Of a stretch of DNA of 64,000 nt, positions 48,384 to 60,953 are shown piece after piece (the first letter of the stretch is position 1; every line of letters begins with the position of its first letter). The notes under the pieces are model-generated. The model was given only the letters and a program-made list of their open reading frames with translations, did no database searches and was not told where the DNA came from. The translations under genes and the position numbers were made by a program. The stretch comes from Pagrus major (taxonomy: Eukaryota; Chordata; Actinopteri; Spariformes; Sparidae): positions 18,855,306 to 18,919,305 of the forward strand of contig NC_133215.1 of NCBI RefSeq assembly GCF_040436345.1. Direction: 5' to 3'.

Positions 48384-48686
48384 CTCCATTGGCCATGCTG
48401 CTGTTGACCAGCTTGTTCATCAGGTTGTGATTGCGCTCAGTGGTGGCTCTCTCGTGGTTGTTGAGGTAGGACGGGATGTAATTGGAGGTCAGCTCCTTGA
48501 GGATCTTCTTCTCCAGGGTTGTCTCCTTGTGGTTGCTGTGGGTGCCGTAGCCGCCGGTACGGTCTAGAATCTGGACGCAGTCGCTCAAGTACTCACTGCT
48601 GGCCATGCTGTAGTTGTTGGTATGGTTACCATTCAGCGGGAGTGTATCCATAACACTGGAGTCTCTTGCGTTGTTCAGGATGCCCT
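48384..48686 (-). CDS. adgrl3: adgrl3 exon: cytoplasmic tail, symmetrical 1-1 cassette
   Basis: 303 nt, with acceptor CCTCAG/AG and donor GGAG/GTGACT. It starts with two bases and ends with one base of split codons, so skipping keeps the frame. The reading is about 100 residues, including ILNNARD, MDTLPLNGNH, EKKILKELTSNYIPSYLNNHE and NLMNKLVN, wording specific to latrophilin-3. The open frame continuing past 48384 is intron. Confidence 0.93.
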
Positions 48687-50148
48687 CTGAGGAACAAAAT
48701 TAATACAAAAAGTAATAATTATTAGGATTCTTAAATAAACTAAGTGGATTTCTCAGAAGAGAGATTTTAATTATTGTTTGATATCATCGTGTGTGCTGTG
48801 AATTGAGGATTAAAAAGTAGCACTGATATTTTTTGGAAAGAAAAATGCTTCAAGCATCCATAATTCATTTAAGAGAAACCTCAGAAGTACTTTCTTTTCT
48901 CAATTACTGCCAGCACTAGAGCAATACAAAGAGCAGTGTTAAGAGCTTCGCTGCAAAATATGATAAATGTTTTGAAGTGATACTTAAAGTTATTACATTA
49001 CAAGTGATTTTAAGGGCAAACCTATTGCAGCTCAATTCTAACTCAAATGTCAATTTGCACATTTGATCCACAATAATTCAGATTCAATGTTTTTTTATAT
49101 TGTACATAAGTACATATTGTGTTCAAGGAAGGATTTTTTTAACAGCATTTTCTAGAAAAACCAAATAAATCCACTGTACTACATGGACTGACTAATGATT
49201 TGAGTAAAAAAAGACTTTGGCGTGGCTGACAGCCAAACAACACTGCTGTTTGGATGTAGATTGGACTGAAAAATGTTCGGCACAGTGCTTTGGAGGCAAG
49301 AAAAGAGAGAAGAAATTAATGTTATGGAAGAGTATTAATTTAGCCCATACTTGTGTCTCGGTAAGGTGCTAATGGACAGCATGAGGGAGAAGGGAGAAAA
49401 GAGACAGTCGTGAGTTCATACTGCGAGAGAAGCAACTTTCGCCATCTACAAAATCAACAGTTGCACAGTAATTGGAGGGATGATAAAAAGGGGTTTAACA
49501 AAGAAACCCTGCCTCTCAAAATCAAAGTCAGTTGACTGACTGCTTTTCAAGGCCTTATCGTTAACTGGCAGCTATCATGTGGTTTATTATTTATTTAACA
49601 TAGTGAAAACATAAAAAAAAAAACACCTCACAAATTACATTTAAAACATAGTTTATAAACAGCATACGTGCACTAAGACAAGCGATACACAAGTCCCAAC
49701 TGACACACACAAAATGACATTCAAAATGAAGCACACACTGTGTAAAATAGAACATTAACACAAAATAGTGCAAATATTTCATGGCTCCCAAGTAGCTTAT
49801 AAAAGATACAGTAAAACTGCAGCCAGTAACGTATAGCATGCATCTATAGCATACAATAAATCAGCATGTGATCTTGTTATACTGTTTCGATAAATCATCA
49901 ACAGAATTTCCTCTCTACATTTATGTGCTGCGAGAACTGCCCAGTGGGTGTCCTTTGTGAGAGATTATTGCAGTGTGATTGATCGCCTCACTTGGGAGCC
50001 ATAATAAGGCGAGATCAGATATGCAGCCAAAAAGTTTACCACGGTAGCAAACATTTTTAAATGAAATAACCATGCAAAATAAATTGAATTTAAACTCTAC
50101 GCTAACTTTCCAAATGCTGTATGTTTATAATAGGAACATCAGGCACAC
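48687..50148 (-). other. adgrl3: adgrl3 intron
   Basis: 1462-nt intron between the two tail cassettes. Nothing else recognised in it; AT-rich. Confidence 0.85.
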
Positions 50149-50277
50149 CTTGGGTGTTGTACATGCCCACAGCTGGGTTGTTATAGACTGCCGAGTCCCC
50201 CAGGAGAGTGTTATAAGGATTGTTAGTACCATGGGGACGAAGGAGAGCATTAGTTATAAGATGATTAGCCATGGCTC
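50149..50277 (-). CDS. adgrl3: adgrl3 exon: cytoplasmic tail, symmetrical 1-1 cassette
   Basis: 129 nt, with acceptor GTACCAG/GA and donor CCAAG/GTGTGC. It reads AMANHLITNALLRPHGTNNP and YNTLLGDSAVYNNPAVGMYN, a tail block conserved in all latrophilins, with the LPHN3-type GDSAVYNNP ending. Phase is 1 at both ends, so joining the preceding exon directly to 48384-48686 would also keep the frame. The acceptor follows about 400 nt that are strongly pyrimidine-rich on the transcribed-sense strand. Confidence 0.93.
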
Positions 50278-50700
50278 CTGGTACAGACAGATAGAGAAAG
50301 AGAGAGGAAGAGCAAACAGCCAAGTCGAGAGAAGGAAGAGAGAGGAAAAGCAACAGCCAAGTCAAGAGAGAAAAAGAAGAGAGAAGCACTCAAGGGGAAA
50401 AAAAGGGGCAGAGATAGAAGGGGTGAAGGAGAGAGCATGTAGACGTCGCAGAGTGGAAGTAAGCGAGAAGGAGAGAGGAGAAGGGAGAGTGAGATGGAAA
50501 GTGAGTGTGTGGAAGAAAGAGGGAGAGAAGAGGACAAGTAAATCAAACAAGCAAACATAGTTCGAGGTGAAAGCCAAGAAAAAGCTTGACAAGTCATTCT
50601 TGCAGCCACTGCGTTCAGGCCAAGGGAGGGGACGAGACAGAGAGAGAGAGGGAGACAGCGAGAGAGAGAGACAAAGAGAGAGTAGCATAGCTTGGAGAAG
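50278..50700 (+). repeat. Long polypurine (GA-rich) tract at a splice acceptor
   Basis: The plus strand is almost all A and G for roughly 420 nt with few interruptions. In the adgrl3 pre-mRNA this is a CU-rich tract ending directly at the acceptor of the 50149-50277 exon. It produces a spurious 220-codon minus-strand frame full of Leu and Ser. Confidence 0.85.
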
Positions 50701-52903
50701 ATTGTGCTGCAGTTCAATACGCTTGAGCAGAGTAGCATGACTACAGGATAGTTAATGGGGGCCACAAAAAAAGGTGTTCTCAGTGCATTTTCATCCCTAG
50801 GTGGGAGACAGATCTTGTGCACATAAAGACACTGCAGAAAAAACAGAAGACGAATGAACATGACAGCTCCTATGCATTCATCCTTGTGTTGTATTCTCCA
50901 CCGTGTCAAACACACTAACTCCAGCACTATGCCTATAGTACTAAGTATTTCATGTAGCTTAAAAACACAAGTTAGATGGATATTTGTGGTGTCATTTTTT
51001 TTTCGCTAAGAGGAACAGGTGTTCAGCTAAAAGAATATACCACATTTTACTCATCTACCTCCTAAACCTAAGGTTTGAGGATATCACAGTTCATATTATT
51101 AAACTTTTCACTTGTACTATTTCAGAAACAAGATGTTGGCCAGCAGCCTGAACTTGGCCGACAGAATATAGTTCCAGGTAGAATAAATAAGAAATAATGG
51201 AGACAGTGGAATGTGGCCGAATATTGAATCATTTTCTGGGCATCAGTGTAGATTCTCTATTAAAAAAAAAAAAAAAAAAAAAGGATTTTATGCATCATAA
51301 TGGATCTTTGCTGATACTGAATATGCTGAATTTTTTTTCCCCAACTCATTTTGGCCAGTTGCCAATGCTGATGATACGTATACATGCACTTTTTCCCCTC
51401 AATTTTATTCCCCCACTTAATTGCAGAGAACATCAAGTCTCTCTTGGAGTGCAATTAACATAATTATGCTTTTTTTGTGATGGCCCATTGGCAGATGCAG
51501 ACATACAATGCTTTTTCAAATGTTTATTTTAAAACTCAGGTAGGCACAAAACATCCTTTAGATTCCGACCACTCAATTATTTTTTTCAGTTGGTGAAAGA
51601 AGCAATATAAAATAAATATGTTAGTGTGACCAAGCAGCTAATTTGCACCCATAGTCCCAACTTGACAAAAAACAGACAAAAGAAATAATAAATATTAGAC
51701 ATATTAATGTCTTAAAATGCACTTAAAATTAAAATGACCACATTCACGTCTCCAATTCTCTCTCCTCAAATTTCAACAAGTCAATCTCCTATCAGAATAT
51801 CCAATTTATTCCACCCCATCCTTATTCTCTAAGCCACAGTATGTAGTCATTTGAAATCTACTGGCTAAGTAGCTCTCTGCAGCACACTTTAAAGTGTGAG
51901 GGAGGAAGGGAGGGAGGAGGTGGGGGTGTCTTAAGCCCTGCCTCACTAAGTGTGTGATAATTCAGGCGCTGACACACACCGTGTCTGCTTTAGCATCAAT
52001 CTGTCATGCTAACAGCTTATTAGTGGCCTGAAGGAAGTGAGGGCCACACCTCGACTTAGAGACTAACAAATGGCAGTGTATGTGTGCGTTCGAGTGCATT
52101 CCGCCGCATGTGTGTGTGTGACAAAATGTCCGGCCATTTGGGTGTCTATGTCCTCATTACCCTCGCCTTCAGACAGCTATGCTCATGGAGTCCATTCTTA
52201 CAGTGGCTTACTCTGAAGGGACAGCTCAGAATACAGTGTCAATACAGTGACCTGAGCCTAATGTTCCTTTAAAAGCTTGGGAACTACAGTAGCCTTCATA
52301 TAATGAGATGAGCTAGTCAGAACGTATAGATTCTCTGGTGAAAAACGCTGCAAAACACACATTTCTAGTGCTGTTTTAGAAGCAGTAACTTTACCTGAAG
52401 TGACACACAACTCCATTCAGCTAATAATAAAGCATTTATCTAGAGCAACTCTGCATATGTTATAGTATAATAATCAAGGGACCATGGGTGCTCAGCTCAA
52501 GACTTGCACACATACTTTAACTTAAAGGCTTTATCCCCCTCACATGCTTCAAAAGATGACTATCGTCTAAAGCGGTATAGAAACCCTCTGTAACACAGTC
52601 GGCGCTACACTCTGTAGATTTATAATGGGACCACAAACCGGTTGATGCTTCAGTTTTGACAAGAGTCCGCTCATAACTCTCCCTCCTGTAATGTCATCCT
52701 TTGAAGCAGCGCGAAAGTAGTAAGCGATATTTACACTCTACTCTGCTAATCTTCCTCTCTACGAGAACACGGCACCATTATCAGAAGTTTGGACTCCTAC
52801 CACTTTACTAAATGACAGCGTATGCTGTCTGAGCCTCCCGCTATTAATAAAGTAGATATGGTGACAGTGATGAGGATGCAAATGGTAGGTATCCCGTGGT
52901 TAC
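50701..52903 (-). other. adgrl3: adgrl3 intron (remainder)
   Basis: Intronic. It contains an A21 run (51262-51282). No additional exon recognised. Confidence 0.7.
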
Positions 52904-52997
52904 CTCTGTTGAGCGTGGCAGAGCTGTTGATGTCTCCAGTGATGAAGGAAGATTCCTGTTTCCTCACAGTGTCATTCCACATCCGCCTGATACGACT
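52904..52997 (-). CDS. adgrl3: adgrl3 exon: proximal cytoplasmic tail
   Basis: 94 nt, with acceptor GTATAG/AGT and donor AACAGAG/GTAACC. It starts in phase 0 and ends one base into a codon. It reads [20 protein letters not shown] then [11 protein letters not shown], a latrophilin signature just after the PGRYST segment. A purine tract on the plus strand (about 53001-53150) again gives a long pyrimidine tract before the acceptor. Confidence 0.94.
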
Positions 52998-53791
52998 CTA
53001 TACACAGGAGAGGAGAAGCGAGAGAGAAAGAGAGGGAAAATGAGGGAGAGATGGTGTGGACAGAGAGAGAGGAGTGGCAGTAATGAAGGGGAAAAGAAAT
53101 AAAGGGAAGGAACAGGGAGAAGTCGAGGGAGGGGACGACAAATTAGGGAAATAATTATGGTAAGAAACATAATATATGGTGGTATGATGTGCAAAAGAAG
53201 GGCAAATTAGTGCAGGAGAGGCAGTAAAGGAAAAGGCAAAGCAACGACCAGTGAGGGAGAAGCAGGTGGGGAAAAATAATCACCCGTCAATGCCATTTAT
53301 GCTCCATCTACCTGTGTGTCAGCATCAATATCTGAAGGTGTAAGTCAGGGTTTGGGCTATCTCACTTTCAACACAAAATCCGCATTTAAGTCTGCACAGA
53401 CTATATAAAATATTCTAACTTTCACATTAAAGGTCCCATATTATGCTTATTTTCAGGTTCATGCTTTTATTTGTGGGTTGTTACTAGACAATGTTTATAT
53501 GATTTGATGTTCAAAAAACACAACATTTTTCTCATACTGTCCATTGCTGCAACACCACTGTTCACCCTCTGTCCGAACACTCTTTTAGTTCCTGTCTCTT
53601 TAAGGCCCCCCTCCCTAAAAGTCTGCTCTGATTGGTCAGCTCTAAAACAAGACATGGATATCTACACTATGGGACCTTTAAACGTTGTTTTAGTCTTGTT
53701 ACATCTGCCTAAAATTAAATTAAAAACTCAAAATTTAAGTTGAAAGTGATCAGCGATAACCCAAAACCCTCATGGCGTGCTCCGGCCTCAC
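52998..53791 (-). other. adgrl3: adgrl3 intron
   Basis: Intron between the duplicated-donor exon and the SRIRRMW exon. Its middle is occupied by the MITE at 53427-53681. Confidence 0.8.
53427..53681. mobile_element. Non-autonomous TTAA-bounded MITE (piggyBac-like)
   Basis: 255 bp bounded by perfect 14-bp inverted repeats TTAAAGGTCCCATA / TATGGGACCTTTAA. If the outer TTAA is the duplicated target, the termini are AGGTCCCATA and the target preference fits piggyBac-type transposition. The class is inferred from that alone. No coding capacity. Related partial copies are at 32185 and 21975. Confidence 0.75.
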
Positions 53792-53842
53792 CTGCGAGTC
53801 TGCTGTGCTGTAGCGTCCAGGTGTGCAGGCAGGTAAGCTCAC
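53792..53842 (-). CDS. adgrl3: adgrl3 alternative exon extension (second in-frame donor)
   Basis: These 51 nt extend the exon at 53843-53971. The upstream donor is ACAG/GTGAGC, and 51 nt later there is an equally good donor GCAG/GTGAGG. Reading through adds 17 residues, VSLPACTPGRYSTADSQ, without changing frame. The added peptide repeats the TPGRYST...SQ motif that ends the main exon, so the donor region seems to have been duplicated. Whether both donors are used is not shown by sequence. Confidence 0.55.
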
Positions 53843-53971
53843 CTGTGAGCCTGTGGAGTAGCGGCCGGGGGTCCGTGACGTTGTGGTCTTACTGGAGGAG
53901 GAGATGGACGTCTCCACGCTCTTGCCGCTGCAGCAGTGAGTACGCAGACATTTGCCGTACTCTTTACGCAC
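53843..53971 (-). CDS. adgrl3: adgrl3 exon: helix 8 and membrane-proximal tail
   Basis: 129 nt, phase 0 at both ends, with acceptor CGCCCAG/GTG and donor CACAG/GTGAGC. It reads VRKEYGKCLRTHCCSGKS and then an S/T-rich segment ending RTPGRYSTGSQ. The Cys pair after helix 8 is a typical palmitoylation context, and the R-T-P-G-R-Y-S-T motif is characteristic of latrophilins. Confidence 0.95.
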
Positions 53972-55351
53972 CTGGGCGGTGGGAGATGGAGAGGGTTACG
54001 CACACGCACACTATGCACATATATAAAACACATGAAGGAGGGGGAATTGACTGATGTTCCACTTTAACAAGCACATATTGAGGCATATTTTTAGGATGAC
54101 ATACCCGGAAAGGAACAGACTGGAAGGGCTTAACTTGATAGAGTGTCCCTGCTAACTTCTTCTTCTACTCAAATTCCTTGTGCAAACACTAACTCCATAA
54201 AAATTTAGACATTAAAGGATTAACTTCATAAACTTTCCCCCCCATCAGCATCCACCCTGATGTTATTGCTGCCACATATCCATCTGAAACGGACATACTC
54301 CTCCGGGAGACATATGATGCACTTGTACACACAGAACATCTGCATTTAGATCCCAATCAAGTTAGAACAAATAGGACTGTAATTGCTTTTTAACAAGCTT
54401 GTTGGACTTGCAGACGTGTATTGCCACATGCTCTGTTTGAACAGCTGTGTGGTGAGTTGCTCCATGCATCTTGGGAGAAACCATGTTGGGCCGCAGCCAA
54501 GGAAAACCTCAGCGCTGTTCTGAGGACACATCTCTCAGGATACCTGATCCCGTGGCCTAACACATACCTAAGTACACTGCACACACACATACACACACAG
54601 AGCACTTATTTACTGGTCGAACACTTAAAACTAAAAACTCTCTGCGGGACTGCAGCCAGATGAGTGTATTAAGCATTTGATGAATTTTCTTTCCAGATCC
54701 TACTCCTCTTCTGCACTCCCAGGCACTGACAGCGTGTGGGAGACTTTGTAAAAATATCCTTGGATGTGTAGGCTCTTCCTGGAAGCCATTCATGTAATGC
54801 AAATATGAAAAGTGGAACATATGTGCTCACAAAATGCCTCTAATCCTTCAGGCCAACCAAACCCAAAACACATCTAAAGGGGTTGCAAATGGAACTGTGT
54901 TCACAGAGACATCACAGAGATCATCACAACCTCGGTCACTTAGACTGCAAAACAGACGTGTATTCTCTCTGCATGTGTTCAAGATATAAAACAATTCGAG
55001 CAAAATATTATCACAATTTTGAACAAGCTATTTCAGGCCTGATGACCCTGCCCGATGATGAAAAACTGCCTTTTCTGTCGGGGTAAGACAGAAACTTTGT
55101 AAGACTAGCAGCTTGGTTTGCTACCTGCTGAGGGAGGTAGTGGGAATAAAAAAGTGAGCGAGTTGAGCAGCCAGTAGGGTTATTGAATGACCAATCAAAT
55201 CTGTGACAGCTCGGCAGATATTTTTGGTGTCCCTGCTGATCAATGCTAGCGTGTGTGTGTATGTGTGTGTGTCTGTGTGAGATTGTGTTTGTCTGCCCGT
55301 CACGCTGTCTGTCTATTTCTGTCCGGCTTTGTCTCGGTTCGTCTCCCTCAC
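53972..55351 (-). other. adgrl3: adgrl3 intron
   Basis: 1380-nt intron with a GT microsatellite (55251-55279). No other feature recognised. Confidence 0.85.
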
Positions 55352-55520
55352 CTTCTTCTGCAGTATGCAGTGGAAGATGAAGATGAACATGCCCTGCAGG
55401 GAGTTGAAGATAGTGAAAAGGTAGGCCATGATGACGGTGCTCTCATTGATGTACATTAGGCCGAAAGCCCAAGTCAGGCCCAGCAGACACAGCAGGGCTA
55501 TGGCCCCGATCACCCAAGAC
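55352..55520 (-). CDS. adgrl3: adgrl3 exon: transmembrane helices 6 and 7
   Basis: 169 nt, with acceptor CTGTAG/G (one base completes a Lys codon) and donor AAGAAG/GTGAGG (phase 0). Two membrane segments are clear: [19 protein letters not shown] (helix 6) and [20 protein letters not shown] (helix 7), joined by the short loop around YINEST. This is the class B2 (adhesion) GPCR fold. The GLTWAFG and NSLQGMFIF words are family hallmarks. Confidence 0.97.
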
Positions 55521-58500
55521 CTACAGAGAAGGGAATAATGCTTAATTAATTACTGTACAAAATAAAATCTGACAAAGGGACTTTGAGGAAACCGATTACC
55601 TCAAAATTAACTGAAGTAGAATAAAAATTTAAAAACATTTTAGCTCGTACATCTTAAATTTAAGAGTCTACTTTACTTGGTAATTATGAGGTAATTGTTT
55701 TCCTGACTTTTTAATGTAAAATCAAATCTTAAAATGAACTAAAACAAAACTAAGCAGTAAAAAAAAAAGAAATAAGGCTAAAACTAAATAAGAAAGATAA
55801 TCTGTAATAAAACCTAAACCTGAAGTGAAACAATATTAGTCTGGTTACCAAGCGAAGTAAAATAAAATAAAATAAAATAAACATAATTTCATTTTAGGTT
55901 AATTTGCCCCTTCATGCTACACATACAACATATACAAATATTTGAATTCGAGGCACTTAGCAGCACATTTTGTACATGTATTTTGTTTGTATTTGTAGCT
56001 ACATACTTCCGACACATTATACATGGTCCTGACAAAAATAAACTAAAACTAGATGAATAAAAAATAAAACTATTGGATATTCTGTATTTCCATAATTGAA
56101 TAAACAAACCGGGCATAAGGTCCCCAGAACAGTTTGAAGCTGGAAAGGTGGCTACTTATAAAACATAAACAAAGTAAAAGAGTATGAAAAACTCTTGTTC
56201 GTTGTACGAGCTAAAAACTTAAAATAAGCAAACTCTACTTTATTAATTTTGAGGTTATCGGTTTGTTTGATTTTTTTTAAAGTAAAGTCACTTTGTCAGA
56301 TTTTACAGTGTATGAAATGCACTCTGAAAACGAACTGAAAGTAAACTAATTTGACATCTAAAAGTAAAAACTAAAAGAAAAGAAAAACTAATTGAAAATC
56401 CAAACTTTCATAACCTTGGCTATGTCACAAAAAATGTACAGTCTATAATATTGGTTTCATTGTAAGCAGGATAAGACTCTTGTCTCATTCCCTAGATCAG
56501 AAAAAGCTATTCAGGCAAGTTTGATGCACGTGGGACCGAGAGGAGGGAAAAAAGGGTTAGAGAGGGTTCATTCGGAATCCCAACGCTGTGGGAGTGGGAT
56601 GGAGAAAACAGTGGGAGGTTTTTGCCTAAAAGAGTTATACTCTTACGGAAAGGGTGAGAGAATAGAGAGAGAGTGGATTTGCTCGCTTAGATATCATCTC
56701 AAGAGAGGGAGTGGAGGTTATAAGCCAGCTGACGTCAGCCACTTGTCTCGAGAAAGTCAAGCAGTCGAGACTTTTCTTCTCCCAAAGTTACGACCAAACG
56801 CTCACTCTGCCCATGCACTTGGGCACAGTGTAAAAGACGTTTTCACAGGCAAAAGTGGACACTGAAGTCTGTTAGTGCAATTGTGACTATAAGAATTTAA
56901 TGGAATTAAATCTAATAAAAGTTTCCAAGGCTGTGAACCTCCATTTTAAATAAAGCCCATGCAGAAGAGCGTCATAAAGGCCAAATGTCAGAGGAAGTTG
57001 GTCGTGTCGAGGCATGTGTATGCATTGTAAGTCCTCCCCTGAGCGCGTGCGTGTGACTGTGCGTGGCTCCGCTGGGCAGTAAGTAGAGGGACATTACTGC
57101 CATTATAAATGACATTTCCCACTAAAGGTCACAGTTTCGGGGTCTGCCACAGCCACGAAGATGGCTGTTAATTTGATTGGCTGACTGGGCAGTGATCACC
57201 TCTCATGTGAGGGATGGAGACGAAGAAATGAGGTAAGGTAGGAAAGGGGAGAGAGAAAAACAGAGAGGGGGAGATATTAGGAGAGTCAGGAGGAAGGAAG
57301 AGAGAAAGAGGAGGAGAGTAAGTGAGTGAGACTGAGGTGATTGATTCGATGTTGCCCTCTGTGGCACCATTCAGGCGAGACAGAACCTCCAATAAAGCTC
57401 GTCTGACGACCCTCTTCAATAAAGGGTACACTCATCCCTCTTTTTTCCATCCCTTCATTCCACCTCTTCCTCCAGTGCTCCCTTGAGTCATGGTTTCTCT
57501 CTCAGCTCTGTTTCCCCTCATTCACATCTCACCATTCTAATATTTCAACAGCACATTAAGCCTGTAGGTCACAGGGGCTCACAAATCACACATCAACAAG
57601 TAATCCATTTTACAAGGCAGGTTAATGGTTAATTGAGGGATATGCACAGACTCTCAGCAGATTTCTACGGACAAACAGGACAACAAGCAAACCAATCAAA
57701 ATGTCTCAGCGGACAAAAGGCATCCTGATTGGAGAGCGGCCTTACCAGAGCCAATCCACAACAAAGACAACTTGTGATGGCAAAGAAAACAAAAGGAAGA
57801 AAAATAATAAGACAAAAAGGGCATGATGATGATTAACAAGTAAATGAACCACTATAAGACATGACTAATGAAGTGAAATAGATTAAAATCTATTCAGCCC
57901 TCAGTATGCTCAGAAACAGGAAGGAAAGTGATTAAAAAGGGGGAAAAACATCCAAAAGCATCATATTTCTAAACCGTTCTTTGATTTTCATCTTTCCTCA
58001 GACTTTTTGATTACGTTCCCATGAACGGCACTGAAGCAAAGATCAGCTGGTTTTCGTCTACATGTCTGAAACGCTCCCCACTCGAAATCCAACTTAAAAC
58101 TACTGTCATCAAAGATACATTGGCAGTAATATTTAAATGATAAATCACACGAGTTAGCCGTTTTGTGTTTTACATTATGAATTCTGAGCCGCGCCTCAGT
58201 AAGGCCCTGAGCTCCGAGCCACGGCATATTGTTTGAATTAGACTGAGCCTTTTGTCTTTAGCTGCATTAGAATGACACCATAACACAATCCTGACTAGTT
58301 AGCCTAGTAGACAGCATTTCAATGCTCAGTGGAAATGAAGTCATATTTCAGTGACATTCTCTGAGGGTGATATGAGTAATAATGACATGACTGGGAATAA
58401 CATAAATTCAATGAGATGGGTCTTAAAATGATGTAAGACGAAGGTCAAACGCTTCATGTGAACTGCTAACTTACCAAAAGAGGCTGATGGACATGGTCAG

Positions 58501-58973
58501 ACATTTGGGGAATAAACTTTACCCACTCTCAAGTCTGTAAGGTAAATGTGAAGTTGAAGCATGCAGCTCATTATCTTAGCTTAGCATGAGGAATGGAATC
58601 AGCTAGCCTGGCTAATCTAAAGCTCCCTGTTAACACATAGTATCTTGTTCTTTATTCATTCGTCCACCTTAAAAAGTTTTTCTCGTCTTAATGTCAGAAT
58701 TCTGACTTTAAACTCAAAATTCTGTGTTACTTAGTGAGCTTTCGAGTTTTTTTTGCTAAGCTAAGCTAACAGGCTGTTGGCTCCAGCTGCATAGTGAACA
58801 GACAGTCATGAGAGTGCCATCAATCTTCTGATTTATGTTTTATGTTTTGATTGGTGGGTTTCCCATAATTATTCCATAAACTTACTCCGCACACACAGGC
58901 ATGCGTAATCACGCTTGCTTTCTAAACCAGGCATGCCGGTGATGGCAGCGACTGTATGCACACATGTACTTAC
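55521..58973 (-). other. adgrl3: adgrl3 intron
   Basis: 3453-nt intron. It contains an AAAAT run near 55859-55880, a purine tract at about 57215-57330 and otherwise unremarkable AT-rich sequence. No further exon recognised. Confidence 0.8.
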
Positions 58974-59065
58974 TTGATGTTGTCCAGACATCCAGAGTCT
59001 GGTTTGAGAATGGCCGTATGATGGAACATCTTATAAAGAGCGATACCGAGGAAGATTACATTCAG
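58974..59065 (-). CDS. adgrl3: adgrl3 exon: end of helix 5 and third intracellular loop
   Basis: 92 nt, with acceptor TTTCAG/CTG (phase 0) and a strong donor CATCAA/GTAAGT (phase 2). It reads LNVIFLGIALYKMFHHTAIL then KPDSGCLDNIK, the conserved helix 5-loop 3 segment of latrophilins that contacts G proteins. Confidence 0.96.
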
Positions 59066-60886
59066 CTGAAATACACACACAGACACACACACATATACAA
59101 GTTAATATTCTGCAGCAACAAGCCTAATTAAAGACACAATGTCACCACAACAATTCACTCGCACACAGTGCATATCATTTCATTTTCCCTTCCAGCAGTA
59201 ATTGGCTTGGGGACATAGTATCAGCCCACAATCAACCGCCCTTTATGTGCTTAAAATACAGCAGCTTGAGCAACGGGGAAAATACAGCAGTCATTACACC
59301 CATTGAGGATCACTGTTACAATAGAAATCCAATTCTCACAGATGCTGTCTGTTCTATTGGCCTGGTAATGCATAGATAGGGTGGTTTAATAATGACTGTC
59401 TGGACTGTTGTGCTGGGTTTCCGAGGCTGTATATGTTACCAGTGGGCATAGAGTCATAACAGAGCAGTCCCACCTGCACCACTCCCACTCACTGCCCCAG
59501 TTAGATCCCTGATAGCCTGCCTGACATTTCTTAAATGAGTGCAGAGCATCAGTGTTCGTGCTGACATTCACCTAATTAAGAACACCATTCTCTCCTTCCC
59601 AAACACTTCTCTTTATGCTTTTTTTCCCAGTGTGTCTGCCTAGTTGTCTAACTCTATTTCTGCCTCTGTTGTTCAAGGTATGCTCCTCGCAACAGTTTCA
59701 TTCATTGACGTTGTTCATTGACTGTGTTTCCCTTTATACCGTGTAATTGGGCTGCACTGTGATGAATTAGAAAGCCCGGGAGGGAGTACAGTGCCTGGAT
59801 CATCAAATAACTTAAGAGCCAACATAACTTTGTTGAGTTGTTATCTGTGGTTTGTGCTCTATAGCCCTGTGTCCACCACAACTTCCCCTTGAGACTGGTA
59901 ACCACTGGAATATCGGCTGGGACCAGAGTCTAAATTAAGTTCTGGGAACATTATTTTACCCCACCTAAAAGTCCCTGCTGGGGGGGAGTAGTATTTTCCA
60001 AAAGTACGGGAACTTTGGCTTATAGGCTGAACATTTGTGATCGGTTGAGTAATCGCAGCATTTTCATTTCAGCCACCATTTCTAAAAATCTGCAGCTGCC
60101 AGTCATTTCACGCTCCATCTCAGCTTTAGCTTGTAAAATCTTTTTGCTGACTTTTTCCATTGTCAGCAGACTAACTTCTCTAATCTTCATGGGTGTTTAG
60201 ACCGTCATGGAAACACGGTTTGATTTATATATACATGTTTTGTTATATTTAACATATTTAACATATTTGTCCATGGATTAATTCAAAGTTTAAATGAGCA
60301 ATATTTAAAAATGTTAGTTTAAACATTCAAAAATTAACCACAATGGGCTATGTCTTGTGTATATACTAAAAAAAAATAATAATGTTTTCCCTTTTGCTGA
60401 TATAAAAAGGACTGTGGATATTTGAATTAATGAGTTGCTGTACTAGATCATGAACACACCTCCAACACAGCTGTGGACTATCATGCTATTATGGGCATAT
60501 GCAGATGTGCCAATGCAGATGTGAACAATGTGTGGGATTGACTATATTCCTCAGTGTAAACTCAGGCAACAACAGGCTCAGGAAACCTTTTGGTTTTTCC
60601 TTTTGGACTAAAAGTTCCAAGTGGAAATGTCACTTATGTCCTAAAATGTCCAGTTTGTTGGAATATTTGCCCACATGAGAGTTAATCCATGAGCGGGAAA
60701 TTTGACTCATAAAATTCCATCTTCCTTCCACTTCCACTGTTGAGGAGCTCAGGCAAACATTGTAAAGAATTAACGAACACCTTAACGCAGCCCGTCGTTC
60801 CTGCACAAACACGTGACAGCCAGTCGACCCTGTAACATGTAATGCTATGTCAAGTGTGTGTGAGCATGCATGTATGTGTATCTTAC
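59066..60886 (-). other. adgrl3: adgrl3 intron
   Basis: 1821-nt intron. Nothing further recognised. Confidence 0.85.
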
Positions 60887-60953
60887 CATAATGATGAGTG
60901 TGGCAGGGCCTATAAAGCTCCAGATGAAGTAGGTGTCCAATCGCAGCCAGCAC
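60887..60953 (-). CDS. adgrl3: adgrl3 exon: transmembrane helix 5
   Basis: 67 nt, with acceptor TCTTTAG/G (one base completes the previous codon) and donor ATTATG/GTAAGA (phase 0). It reads CWLRLDTYFIWSFIGPAT then LIIM. The leading Cys is the extracellular-loop-2 cysteine conserved in GPCRs. CWLRLDTYFIW is the LPHN3-type wording (versus CWLRVDNYFIW in LPHN1/2). Confidence 0.96.

Noticed and set aside
50265-50927. A 220-codon minus-strand open frame
   Set aside because: It is mostly Leu/Ser-rich translation of the polypurine tract next to the adgrl3 acceptor; the only real coding overlap is the few bases where the 50149-50277 exon starts.
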